Origin: Rahnella bonaserana
Lineage (GTDB): Bacteria; Pseudomonadota; Gammaproteobacteria; Enterobacterales; Enterobacteriaceae
DNA length: 64,000 bases
Direction of reading: 5' to 3'
NCBI RefSeq assembly: GCF_019049675.1
Contig: NZ_JAFMOW010000061.1
Coordinates: 62,001-126,000, forward strand
Shown here: piece after piece, positions 15,852 through 24,625 of the stretch
Layout: the number at the start of each line of letters is the position of its first letter
How positions within the stretch are numbered: position 1 is the stretch's first letter
Program-made: the position numbers and the translations under genes
Notes under the pieces: generated by a model
What the model saw: only the letters and a program-made list of their open reading frames with translations
What the model was told of the DNA's origin: nothing
The model's database searches: none

Positions 15852-16157
15852 ATGACCAAACCGGGTTTTATTCAGCATCCATGGACACGTCAGCGCGGAG
15901 ATTCCATGAGCGCAGCCTGTGTTATTGAGCACATTGAAAATGAGGCGATGCACGGATGCGGCCTTTATTATGAAATTTATCACTACCGGGTTGTCTGCCG
16001 GTTATTGCAGATGCTGCAAACGCTGAACGCCACCGACAGAATAACGCTGACAGAGGAAGCCAACCGGCGTGGGTTTACGCTGGATGAAACCAGCATTAAA
16101 GAAAGTCGTCAGTGTTATTCTGACATCATCAGGGAAATCCGCGAGAGCCTCTATTAA
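15852..16157 (+). CDS. Small hypothetical protein at the end of the T4SS operon
   Basis: 101 residues, AGCGGAGG 8 nt before the ATG. Mostly helical and soluble, with a Cys/His/Tyr-rich centre (HGCGLYYEIYHYRVVCRLLQML) and an acidic end. No family recognised. The 18-nt gap to the TrbM-like gene and the good ribosome site make it a likely last gene of the operon before the oriT-like tract. Confidence 0.65.
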   Translation: MTKPGFIQHPWTRQRGDSMSAACVIEHIENEAMHGCGLYYEIYHYRVVCRLLQMLQTLNATDRITLTEEANRRGFTLDETSIKESRQCYSDIIREIRESLY

Positions 16158-16241
16158 TCCCTGTATTAATTTTATTCGCAGGTCCCCTATAGCGCCAAAA
16201 TATTTCAGCCGAGTCCGGCTTAAGGCGTGGCGGTTTTCAGG

Positions 16242-16297
16242 TTTTACGGCCCCACATTTTTCGCGGATTAAGGCGTGAAGAAATGCGGGCCGTAAAA
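16242..16297. repeat. Long imperfect hairpin in the oriT-like tract
   Basis: TTTTACGGCCC (16242-16252) pairs perfectly with GGGCCGTAAAA (16287-16297); an imperfect inner stem (CATTTTTC with GAAGAAATG) extends it around a TTAAGG-containing loop. Confidence 0.75.
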
Positions 16298-16484
16298 ATG
16301 AGGCAGCGGACAGAATTATTTTCGCGGGTTAAGGAGCGAAAATAGTTCAGGCACCGCGCCTCACCGGCAAACAGCCGCGCCCACGCGGATTTTGCCGGCC
16401 GGGGGGAGCCGAATAAATTTCGCCGCCCCAGCGAGCGAAAAGCTGTCGCCCACGACAGCGCTTTATTTGGGGGGCATCGCCCCG

Positions 16485-16652
16485 CACACCGTCGCGGCTA
16501 AGTCTCCGGCCAAAAGCCGGTAGCGTGGCGCGACCACCCTCTTTAAAGGTCAGCTTCCCTTTTATTCACGCTGCGAGGAACGAGCAAAGGGAATAAAAAG
16601 GCGAAAGCGACCGTCTTAAAGGGGGTGGTCGCGCGTAGCGGGCGACGGTGTG
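16485..16652. repeat. 168-bp nested palindrome in the oriT-like tract
   Basis: Outer arm CACACCGTCGC (16485-16495) is perfectly inverted at 16642-16652. Inside it, the 19-mer at 16528-16546 is inverted at 16616-16634 with 18 of 19 matches (the exception is G-U compatible), and CTTTTATTC/GAATAAAAAG forms an inner stem near 16559-16600. A side hairpin CCGGC-CAAAA-GCCGG lies at 16506-16520. The whole could form a cruciform or a branched RNA. Confidence 0.8.
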
Positions 16653-16902
16653 CCGCCGTTGACGTTGGGGGTTTTGGCACGGCGTCCAGCCGCGACATTA
16701 CCCCCATGCGACAGGCAATAAGGGCGTCCAGCCCGCATGTAGTGGCGCACGCCGTTTAATGCAGGAAAGCATGCTTCCCTGCATATGGCCGCAACGCGGC
16801 CACCTTCTTTACCCCATACGCTCGCCCCGCCTTTTCGCCCAATACCGTTGGGCGAATTGATGGGGCGATGTCGTGGGGCGAACTGCTGACGAAGGAGGCA
16901 TC

Positions 16903-18777
16903 GTGATTTTGAATAAGCTGGCCGTTTCACTGTCGCCGATAGTGAATGGCGCGTTGAGCTTCATTGCTTTTATGCAACAGCATCAGCTGATGCTGGCGCT
17001 GTTATCGGGGTTGACGATGCCGTTTTTCATGTCGATGAAAAGCGATGAACGGCAAAAAGCCCCGTTGTGGCAAAAGCTGATTATTGCTTTTTCCCTGCTG
17101 TGTTTTCTTTCCGGTACGATGGCCCCGGTTGTTATCTGGATTTTCCAGTGGTTTTATAAAGACAAAGTAGTCGCCAGCATTCCCGTTCTGGCATGGCCGG
17201 TGCTAATTACCTTTACCCTGACGGGTTTTATTTTGCATATTCTGCTGCGCAGGGTATTAACACCTGAGTTAGATAAAATAAAGAAACGCCTCGTCAGGAA
17301 AACCACGCTTGAACGGGAATTACGCACCGATGTGCGCACGGTGAAATCCCTGCTGCCGGAAACACTGCATTATAACCCGCTGGATTATATTGACCTGAAC
17401 AAAGGGTTATTTATCGGCATGGACCGCGATATTCAGCCGATGTACCTGCCGTTAAAAGACTGGCAAAAACAACACGCGGATATTATCGGCACCACAGGAG
17501 CTGGTAAGGGCGTTGCCACCGGGATATTACTTTATCAAAGTATCCTGGCCGGTGAAGGCGTATTTGTTATGGACCCCAAGGATGATGAATGGGCCCCCCA
17601 CCTTTACCGGAAAGCCTGCGAGGATGCAGGCAAACCTTTTGCCCTGATTGACCTGCGAAAACCCCAGTACCAGTTAAACCTGATTGAAGAAATCACCGCC
17701 GATGAACTGGAAGAGCTTTTCGTTGCCGGGTTCAGTCTGGCAGAGAAAGGTCAGGAATCGGATTTTTATCGCATTGATGACCGGAAAGCGGCCCGGATAG
17801 CCGCGCAGTTTGTCACCCAGAATACTACCGCAACCATTCGGGATGTTTATAACGGAGACTACGTTCAGGGTATTGCCGATAAGATAAAAGCCTTTTTCGG
17901 AAAAATTGAAGAGCTGGCTTTGCTCAATGCCATTAATGCCCCCACCGGATTTTCGCTTAATACGATATTTGAGGAAGGCGGTTGCTGTTATGTCATCGGT
18001 TCGATGCGCAACAGCAAAATCATTACCGCTCAGCGTATGCTGCTGGTTCGCCTGTACCAGCTGGCAGAAAGGCGCGAGCGAGTGAAAAACGTGCCCCACC
18101 CCATTGCTATTTATCTTTCCGAACTGAAATACCATTTATCCAGGCCCGCGCTGGAAGGTTTAGGCGCGGCACGGGATAAAGGTGTACACATTATTATGGA
18201 TCACCAGTCCATTGCCGATTTAAAAGACTGCCCGGCCGATTTGAAAGGTGACGCTGTTGTCGGCGCAGTCGTTGAGAACGCTAAATTCAAACTGGTTTAT
18301 CGTGTCATGGATCCGGACACCGCTGAATGGGTGGCCAGGATGTCAGGCACTATATTAGTCGATGATGAGGTCCGCAAAGCGAAAACCGATGCCGTGCTGA
18401 CAGAGACTATCGACGATGAACGCACCATCAGGCAGGCGGAGCGTTTCTTTACCGACAGCAATATGATCCTGAACCTACCCGATTTCGTCAGCTTCATCTT
18501 CACGACAAAAACACTCCCGGCTGCTTCGCTGATTTCGCCCATCAGGGTGAAAAAACGCGAACTGGAGATCTGTGCCGTGTCGCCCGCGATTGCCGCCACC
18601 GCCGCAACGGTTAACATATCCTTGGATTTTAGCGAGGAGGAAACATCCCCCGACCCCGCATCAACGCCGAATATCACCACAACGCGGCCCGATCTTTTTT
18701 TTGATGAGACGGGCGAAAAAGACACGACAATACCGAATGCCGATCAAGAGGAAAACCCGTCATTGCTGGATTTTTAA
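16903..18777 (+). CDS. mobB: MobB/VirD4-type coupling protein (T4CP)
   Basis: 624 residues from GTG 16903, 3-4 nt after AAGGAGG; the frame extends to 16873 but without a ribosome site. Four hydrophobic N-terminal segments (to about residue 125) anchor it in the inner membrane. Walker A GTTGAGKG at 196-203 and GVFVMDPKDDEW follow, with a C-terminal TraG/VirD4 nucleotide-binding core. It brings the relaxase-DNA complex to the VirB channel. The immediate partner is mobC, as in CloDF13 and ICEKp/ICEEc1. The last 70 residues are acidic and Pro/Thr-rich. Confidence 0.9.
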   Translation: MILNKLAVSLSPIVNGALSFIAFMQQHQLMLALLSGLTMPFFMSMKSDERQKAPLWQKLIIAFSLLCFLSGTMAPVVIWIFQWFYKDKVVASIPVLAWPVLITFTLTGFILHILLRRVLTPELDKIKKRLVRKTTLERELRTDVRTVKSLLPETLHYNPLDYIDLNKGLFIGMDRDIQPMYLPLKDWQKQHADIIGTTGAGKGVATGILLYQSILAGEGVFVMDPKDDEWAPHLYRKACEDAGKPFALIDLRKPQYQLNLIEEITADELEELFVAGFSLAEKGQESDFYRIDDRKAARIAAQFVTQNTTATIRDVYNGDYVQGIADKIKAFFGKIEELALLNAINAPTGFSLNTIFEEGGCCYVIGSMRNSKIITAQRMLLVRLYQLAERRERVKNVPHPIAIYLSELKYHLSRPALEGLGAARDKGVHIIMDHQSIADLKDCPADLKGDAVVGAVVENAKFKLVYRVMDPDTAEWVARMSGTILVDDEVRKAKTDAVLTETIDDERTIRQAERFFTDSNMILNLPDFVSFIFTTKTLPAASLISPIRVKKRELEICAVSPAIAATAATVNISLDFSEEETSPDPASTPNITTTRPDLFFDETGEKDTTIPNADQEENPSLLDF

Positions 18778-18788
18778 AGGGGGGAATG

Positions 18789-19535
18789 ATGCTTATCACC
18801 GAATACAGCGAACGCCAGACGCGACACCGCGAAAAAATACAACGACTGCTGAATTTTCTGAAGGAAGAAACGTACAGTGACTTTAAAACGCTGATGCTGC
18901 TGTTCGGATTCCGAGATCATAAATCACTGTATTCCCTGCTTTCAAAAGTCGAGGGCATGGGCTTAATTCACAAGCACGTCTTGATATCGCGGACGATGAA
19001 AATTTCATTATGGGGCATAACCAGTGACGGACTGGCCGTTGTATTAACACCAGACGATGCGCTTTTCCCGGCGCGGTTTGAGCCTTCAAAAATCACCGGC
19101 TGGACGCTGGAGCATCACCTTGATAATCAGGCGGCCCGGATCATCCTTGAGCAAAAAGGCGCATCCGGGTGGATAAACGGGGATCGCACAACCTTCCTCA
19201 GCCGTTATCAGGTCAGTCACCGCCCTGACGGGCTGATTACCCTGCCCGGCGGCACCGTGATCGCCATTGAGACCGAGCGTCGCATGAAAACCAGAGCCCG
19301 TTATCAGTCGATTATCGCCAGCCATTTACTGGCCCGGACCCGTAAAGACTGGATTTACGTTTTTTATATCGTGCCGGACCCGCAGAAAAAACGCGGTCTT
19401 GAACGGCTCTTTGACAACATCAGGCACGTCATCGTTAACCATCAGCACATCCCGCTGGAAACCCGCCACCGAAATGTCTTCCGCATCTACACGCTCGACG
19501 AGTTGCAACGGCTGGATTTAGGCAACTGCATATAG
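18789..19535 (+). CDS. mobC: MobC relaxase of the MOB-C family
   Basis: 248 residues from ATG 18789 (ATG 18786 lies too near the GGGGGG site). The N-terminal 100 residues resemble a winged helix (DFKTLMLLFGFRDHKSLYSLLSKVEGMGLI). The C-terminal part shows HRPDGLI...GTVIAIETERRMKTRARY, with Asp147, Glu161 and Glu163 as candidate metal ligands. MOB-C relaxases such as CloDF13 MobC and pAD1 TraX are related to restriction endonucleases rather than HUH enzymes. Gene order mobB-mobC supports the call. Confidence 0.87.
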   Translation: MLITEYSERQTRHREKIQRLLNFLKEETYSDFKTLMLLFGFRDHKSLYSLLSKVEGMGLIHKHVLISRTMKISLWGITSDGLAVVLTPDDALFPARFEPSKITGWTLEHHLDNQAARIILEQKGASGWINGDRTTFLSRYQVSHRPDGLITLPGGTVIAIETERRMKTRARYQSIIASHLLARTRKDWIYVFYIVPDPQKKRGLERLFDNIRHVIVNHQHIPLETRHRNVFRIYTLDELQRLDLGNCI

Positions 19536-19642
19536 TTGTTCTGTATCACTAACTGCCCCAACCCGCCCACCAGCAGCGCAACGACCGGAAGTAATGCCCT
19601 ACCGAAATACTCCCCCATCATCAGAACAGACAGGACACCAGA

Positions 19643-19930
19643 ATGAACAGAGAAACTGACCGACTTGCGGACGTACTGACCGAAATGAGCGCAAAAGCGC
19701 TGGTGACATGGATGACGCATTCCGCATTACAGGACATACCGCGCGAAGCATTACTGACTCGCGGCAGCGATTTTGTGTATGCCTTACAAGCAAATTTTGT
19801 GCTGCTGCGGGATGTTCTGTCAGAAACACTGGAAGATATTGAGCAGCAGAGTCATGGCCTCGAAGAAAGACTGGATAGCCTGGAACAGCGGCTACTTGCG
19901 CTTCAGGTAGTTGCTGGTAACCTGGAATAG
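19643..19930 (+). CDS. Small coiled-coil hypothetical protein
   Basis: 95 residues, AGGACA 8 nt before the ATG. The second half is a strong coiled coil (LLRDVLSETLEDIEQQ...LEERLDSLEQRLLALQ). No domain recognised. It lies 107 nt downstream of mobC on the same strand. A structural or regulatory role in transfer is possible but not shown. Confidence 0.6.
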   Translation: MNRETDRLADVLTEMSAKALVTWMTHSALQDIPREALLTRGSDFVYALQANFVLLRDVLSETLEDIEQQSHGLEERLDSLEQRLLALQVVAGNLE

Positions 19931-20092
19931 CTGCATATTCAGCCCTGTCCGTGTGACTTGCTTTATTCCACTGTAGAGACATGACTGTTCGGTGCTCGCC
20001 TGGCTGCGCTCCGCCTCACTCGTGTCCCTACAGCGTTACTGTTTTAAGCGGCCCTACACGCAAAGCCGCATTTCGTTGTGACTCCTTCCTGC

Positions 20093-21023
20093 TCAGATTT
20101 TATCCATCAAATAACGATGCGCTTTGGATGCCGAGCTGGCGGCCTTGAAAATATAGCGTTTGTCGTTCCTCAGTGCTTTCAGCCAGGAAGCAATATAACT
20201 TTCATGCTGAACCGCTCCGACAATCCCCAGGTCCGCCATCAGGAACGCGCTTCCAAGCTCGGCGATCAACTCCTCAAACGCATAACCTTCACTACCAAAC
20301 TTCCCTTTCATTTCTCGATTCAGACGGCTTTTACCACCACTCCAGTGCACCAGTTCATGCAGACCGGTGGCGTAAAAATTGGCAGCATAGGCAAAAAGAT
20401 ATCGTTCCGGTAAGTGAATTTCATCGGTTGACGGGATGAAAAAGGCGTTTTGTCCTTTCTCGATGATGTTTGCGCCACTCTTCCGTAACAGGTTCTCAGC
20501 CTGCGGCAACGGGTCAAATGTTGCTTCCGGGCTGACTGTTTCAGTTGTCAGGGCCAGGCCGTCGATTTGCTGAACGTTAAACACGGTGAAGGTTTTCAGC
20601 ATCGGGATATGTTCAACTTCTCCGGCGTCGTTTTCCTTTTCCAAGGTCGCATAGAAAATGGCAGTAGTGCCGTGTTCTCCCTTGCGTACCTGCCCGCCTT
20701 CCGCTTTTGCCTGTTTGTAGGTCATCCAGCGCGAATCACTGAATCCCTGTTCTGACGCACTGTACCACAACAACATGATATTCATTCCACTGTAAGCAGC
20801 ACCAGTCGCGTAGTTTGAAGGTAATCCTGACCTGCCACGGACAGGACCACGGCTTAACGCCTGTTTCAAGGGCAGAAATGATGCTGTCAGTGACTGTCTG
20901 ATAAATATCGCTTTTGGTTTTGGAACATTTCGTTTTTGAGGAGCCTGACTGCTCCAGCGGGGATACGCTGGTCGCCGTTGCGGTGTTAGGGGCGCTAGTC
21001 TGGGTATGCAGGGAAATAGTCAT
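20093..21023 (-). pseudogene. ardC: ArdC-like antirestriction protein, frameshifted
   Basis: The N-terminal part reads from ATG 21021-21023 (SDIYQTVTDSIISALETGVKPWSCPW, the ArdC ssDNA-binding start). The protein continues in another frame from about 20845 (GRSGLPSNYATGAAYSGMNIMLLW) to the stop at 20093. The C-terminal zincin-like motif is intact: FYATGLHELVHWSGG with HELVH, then EELIAELGSAFL. One extra base or two missing bases near 20830-20850 break the frame. ArdC proteins protect incoming single-stranded conjugative DNA from restriction. A domain-sized C-terminal fragment could still be expressed, so loss of function is probable, not proven. Confidence 0.85.
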
Positions 21024-21412
21024 GGTTTTTCTCCGTCAGTGGTGTGATTTTCGTCTTCGTATCGCCTGACGGTTCGCTTTGCCGACATCGTTCCGTCCCG
21101 CAAGGGCGCAGCATGCGTGCTATTTACCCTTGAGGGACGGGTTGAGTTGGGAAACGATTAGCCGGAAGCTGATACGGGAACGGAAAGCACACGGGAGAAA
21201 AAACTGCCCCTGCATAGCCGGGCGTAGCGCCCCTTACTTCGCAGTGGTGAAATGGGTTAAAAATTGTGGTTTAGAAATTGAATTTAACTGTATAACTTTA
21301 GACCTGATATAGCAGTGTTCTGAGGTAGAACACACTCAAATCTGACTTTCTGCTTTGAGCGAAAAGCGGACCCTGGCGTTCTTTATAAAAATCCGGTTTG
21401 TGTTGTTTTGCA
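21024..21412. other. Gene-free stretch upstream of the ardC-like gene
   Basis: 389 bp with no credible gene. It holds a GC-rich part with GTCCCGCAAGGGCGCAGCATG and a downstream partial inverted copy (CCCTTGAGGGACGGG), then an AT-rich part near 21250-21310. This presumably includes the ardC promoter and the junction between the transfer module and the metabolic cargo. Confidence 0.4.
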
Positions 21413-22207
21413 TTAGTTTAGAGACGAAAAATATTGCGTCGGTGATTTACCCAGTGCTTTTCTGAACATCGTAATAAACGCGCTGACCGAATCATATCCC
21501 AGCATTCCGGCGACGCGCTGCACGGACTGACCTTCTGCCAGATGGCTCAGGGCAATCATCAAATGCAGTTGCTGACGCCAGCGACCAAAGCTCATTCCTG
21601 TTGCCTCTTTTATCCGTCTGGCCAGAGATCGCTCGCTGATGGCCAGATGAGCAGCCCACTGCTTTAACGTTCGCCGGTCATCAGGCTCATTAAAAAGTGC
21701 CTCAGCCATTTTCCGGATTTTAGGATGATCCGATACGGGAAGATGGAGCGCTTTAACCGGCACATCTGGAATATGTTCCAGCAGCACTGCTGCGAGCCTG
21801 GCGGTTTTACTGTCAGGAGAATAAACCTGTCCCTGCTCTGCAAGATACAGAACAAGCTCGCGGACCAGAGGCGTAATCGCCAGGGTACAGCAGATTTCCG
21901 GCATCACCGCCGCGCCGGGCTCGATAAACAGAAAGTAGGTATCTGCATTCTTCGTGACCCGGCAACTATGAGGGACTTCACCCGGAACCCAGACTGCATG
22001 TCCCGGTGGAACAAGCCACAGCGCATCCTCAACCTTACAGCTCACTGCACCGCGCAAAGAGAGAATAAGTTGCCCCTTGCGATGAGCGTGCGGACTTTGA
22101 CCGGCATACTCGCCTGACGATGATACATGCAGGGCAATAGCAGCCTGACTGAAAGCATCGGCGTTAAACTCCTCCGGCGAGGTCACCGGTTTTTTATTAA
22201 CTGGCAT
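21413..22207 (-). CDS. AraC-family regulator with N-terminal cupin, NimR-like
   Basis: 264 residues. The N-terminal cupin carries SPHAHRKGQLILSLRGAV and PPGHAVWVPGEVPHS; the C-terminal 100 residues hold two AraC helix-turn-helices (LAISERSLARRIKEATGMSFGRW, VAGMLGYDSVSAFITMFRKALGKSP). It is divergent, 87 bp from a CynX/NimT-type transporter, the same pairing as E. coli nimR (yeaM) and nimT (yeaN). By analogy it should repress the transporter and respond to a small aromatic compound. The start has no strong ribosome site. Confidence 0.8.
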   Translation of the reverse strand: MPVNKKPVTSPEEFNADAFSQAAIALHVSSSGEYAGQSPHAHRKGQLILSLRGAVSCKVEDALWLVPPGHAVWVPGEVPHSCRVTKNADTYFLFIEPGAAVMPEICCTLAITPLVRELVLYLAEQGQVYSPDSKTARLAAVLLEHIPDVPVKALHLPVSDHPKIRKMAEALFNEPDDRRTLKQWAAHLAISERSLARRIKEATGMSFGRWRQQLHLMIALSHLAEGQSVQRVAGMLGYDSVSAFITMFRKALGKSPTQYFSSLN

Positions 22208-22294
22208 GATTTAGCTATATGTTGTCAGGTTATCTATATTCTGTAACTCATGCGTTCTTTAAAGTCTTTCTTTTTTCCAGAGAAAGCAAAATTT

Positions 22295-23356
22295 ATGTCC
22301 CACATTACGAACAAGTGGTCTTCAATCATACTTGTGACCGGCATCCTTTTTATCGCCATTAACCTGCGTGTTCCTTTTACCGCTATCGCACCCGTTTTAG
22401 AGTCTATCCGCCATGATTTTGGGCTAAGTATTACTGCAGTTGGGTTACTTAACTCGCTGCCTTTACTGGCCTTTGCCGCCTTTTCTCCCCTGAGCGCATC
22501 CATCTCCCGCAAGTACGGTCTGGAACGCACCCTTTTTGGTGCTCTGGCCGTAATTTCAGCGGGCATCCTGCTTCGCTCCACAGGCAGTATCTGGACGCTT
22601 TATGGCGGAACAGTATTGATAGGTATCGGGATTGCCTTGGGCAATGTCCTGCTGCCTGGCCTTATCAAGCGTGACTTTTCTGGCAGGGTGGCTTCCGTGA
22701 CGGGGGCATATTCCATCACCATGGGCGCTGCGGGTGCCATTGGCTCTGCCATTGTCATTCCTCTGACGCAGAGCTGGGGCTGGAATATCGCGTTAGCCAT
22801 GCTGGTTATTGCACCGCTCCTTGCGTTGCTTTTATGGTTGCCCCAGTTAACGAATAAGCATCAGCTGCCAGTTGCGGGTGAGAAAAAAGTGGCGACCGTC
22901 GCGGTCTGGCGCTCGCCTCTGGCATTGCAGGTCACCCTGTTTATGGGCCTGAATGCGATGCCGTTTTATGTTGCGGTCGGCTGGCTGCCAGCTATTCTAA
23001 CGGACAGTGGACTCTCCTCAGCTCAGGCTGGCGAGGTACACGGCATCCTTCAACTGACCACCGCCATTCCCGGCCTGATTCTGGCGGCCACGCTGCGTCG
23101 TCTCAACGATCAGAAATTAGCTGCTGCTGGCGTCAGCCTGTTAACCGCAGTGTCCTTTATCGGCATCCTGTATCTGCCGGGTATGGCGATGCTGTGGGCC
23201 GCGCTTCTCGGCTTCGGCTCAGGTGCCAGCATGATGCTGGGTCTGACATTCATCGGGCTGCGTACTAAAAACGCGGGTGATGCTGCCGCCTTGTCAGGCA
23301 TGGCGCAGAGTGTCGGTTATCTGATGGCGGCGATGGGTCCGCTGTTGCTGGGCTAA
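22295..23356 (+). CDS. CynX/NimT-family MFS transporter, cut by an in-frame stop
   Basis: 353 residues from ATG 22295 (AGAGAAAG upstream; an ATG at 22250 lacks a site). The CynX/NimT hallmark NLRVPFTAIAPVLESI is in helix 1. Eleven or so hydrophobic segments follow. The frame stops at TAA 23354-23356 directly after MAAMGPLLLG, but the same frame stays open for 42 more codons to TGA 23483-23485 and encodes what looks like the missing last helix (GGWTVPLLMTAAIAVAGACT) plus GMAAGR. A nonsense mutation is therefore likely. The truncated protein may be non-functional. Confidence 0.8.
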   Translation: MSHITNKWSSIILVTGILFIAINLRVPFTAIAPVLESIRHDFGLSITAVGLLNSLPLLAFAAFSPLSASISRKYGLERTLFGALAVISAGILLRSTGSIWTLYGGTVLIGIGIALGNVLLPGLIKRDFSGRVASVTGAYSITMGAAGAIGSAIVIPLTQSWGWNIALAMLVIAPLLALLLWLPQLTNKHQLPVAGEKKVATVAVWRSPLALQVTLFMGLNAMPFYVAVGWLPAILTDSGLSSAQAGEVHGILQLTTAIPGLILAATLRRLNDQKLAAAGVSLLTAVSFIGILYLPGMAMLWAALLGFGSGASMMLGLTFIGLRTKNAGDAAALSGMAQSVGYLMAAMGPLLLG

Positions 23357-23578
23357 GTACAGGAGTTGTCCGGAGGCTGGACGGTGCCATTACTGATGAC
23401 CGCAGCAATCGCAGTCGCAGGCGCCTGCACCGGAATGGCTGCCGGACGAAACGCTCACCTGGAACCTGCACTGCAGCCGGGCTGAATTCACAGATACAGC
23501 AGGGGAAAGCTCAGTTCCTCTGCTGAGGGTGCTATTAATTGTCGTTTTGAAGAGTCTTCCTGTTACCGGAGGCATCTT

Positions 23579-24496
23579 TTACCGGGAAGACCGTTCCTCT
23601 CCTGCGCCCTCGTTGAAAAGTCCGGCGACCCATTCAGCAAAAACACGCACGGCGGGAGAGAGAAAACGCTGATGCGGATAGAGCATCGTCACCGGCACGG
23701 AGGGGGGCTGCCAGTCCGCCAGAACCTCGACCAGTTTGCCTTGCTGCAGATTCTCCGAAATCACATTCTCAGCAAGCTGCGCCAGCCCAAAACCCTCAAG
23801 ACACAATCTAATGTAGAGTCCCGTTTCGTTAACGGCTGCATCCCCCTCAACCGAAACAGAGAAGGTCTCAGTGCCTCGAGTAAAACGCAGTTCATTAGCG
23901 CGTCTTCCCGAACCGGAAAAGTAATGAATTGCCCGATGCTGTGACAACGCTTCAGGCGTCTCAGGGACACCGAACTTCCTGAGATAGTCCGGCGAGGCAC
24001 AGGTCACCCAGCGAAACCGGCCAAGCGGACGGGCAACCAGCGTGGAGTCAGTTAATTCACCGGTTCGTATGACGCAATCCACCCCTTCCTGAACAAGATC
24101 GACCTGCCGATCGCTCACGCCAATCATCAGGTAAATATCCGGATAAAGCAGGAAAAAGTCTTTTAGGTTGGGCATGACGATGAAATGGGCGATCCCACCA
24201 GGCATATCTACCCGCAGCCGCCCCTGAGGGCGTCTGACGGAATCGGTCAGGCTGGATTCACTATGCTCAATCAGCGACAGGATCTCCCGGCATTGTGCCA
24301 GATACTGCAGGCCTTCAGGAGTAAGGCTGACTCGTCTTGTCGTGCGGTTCAGCAGACGCACCTGCAGGTATTTCTCCAGGTTTTTAATCGTACTGGTAAC
24401 GGTGGAAGAAGGCAGAGACAGTGTTTCTGCCGCGCGTACAAAACTCCCGGCTTCAGCAACCCGCGTGAAAACCTGCATAGCCTGAATCCGATCCAT
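23579..24496 (-). CDS. LysR-family transcriptional regulator
   Basis: 305 residues, full length. N-terminal HTH (MQVFTRVAEAGSFVRAAETLSLPSSTVTSTI) and substrate-binding domain (LRVDMPGGIAHFIVMPNL, VDCVIRTGELTDSTLVARPLG). It is divergent from the amidohydrolase operon at 24626 and likely controls it. The subfamily resembles the DmlR-type group of enterobacterial LysR proteins. Confidence 0.88.
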   Translation of the reverse strand: MDRIQAMQVFTRVAEAGSFVRAAETLSLPSSTVTSTIKNLEKYLQVRLLNRTTRRVSLTPEGLQYLAQCREILSLIEHSESSLTDSVRRPQGRLRVDMPGGIAHFIVMPNLKDFFLLYPDIYLMIGVSDRQVDLVQEGVDCVIRTGELTDSTLVARPLGRFRWVTCASPDYLRKFGVPETPEALSQHRAIHYFSGSGRRANELRFTRGTETFSVSVEGDAAVNETGLYIRLCLEGFGLAQLAENVISENLQQGKLVEVLADWQPPSVPVTMLYPHQRFLSPAVRVFAEWVAGLFNEGAGEERSSR

Positions 24497-24625
24497 CGTC
24501 CTGCTCCTGGGTAAAAGTGAGTCTGATTATTCGCGAATTATGAATGATGAAAACGCTTTAATCATCTTTTTCGGGCTAATGACGTGGCGTATCGTTTCCC
24601 CATTGATCAGGAAAGAGGCAAGTTT

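Larger units (their letters stand above)
16158..16902. other. Gene-free structured tract before mobB, candidate oriT
   Basis: 745 bp without a credible coding frame, rich in nested inverted repeats. Besides the hairpins listed separately there are ATTTTCGC/GCGAAAAT (16318-16325 with 16336-16343) and GCTGTCG/CGACAGC (16442-16448 with 16453-16459). Three stem-loops carry a related loop motif (GGcTTAAGGCGTGG at about 16217, GGaTTAAGGCGTGA at about 16266, GGgTTAAGGAGCGA at about 16327). Its position between the T4SS operon and mobB-mobC is where ICEKp/ICEEc1-type elements and CloDF13 carry their transfer origin; the nic site cannot be assigned from sequence alone. Confidence 0.5.

Noticed and set aside
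16485-16652. CRISPR-like or retron msr/msd reading of the palindromes
   Set aside because: The repeats are inverted and nested, not regularly spaced direct repeats, and there is no reverse transcriptase or cas gene in the window.
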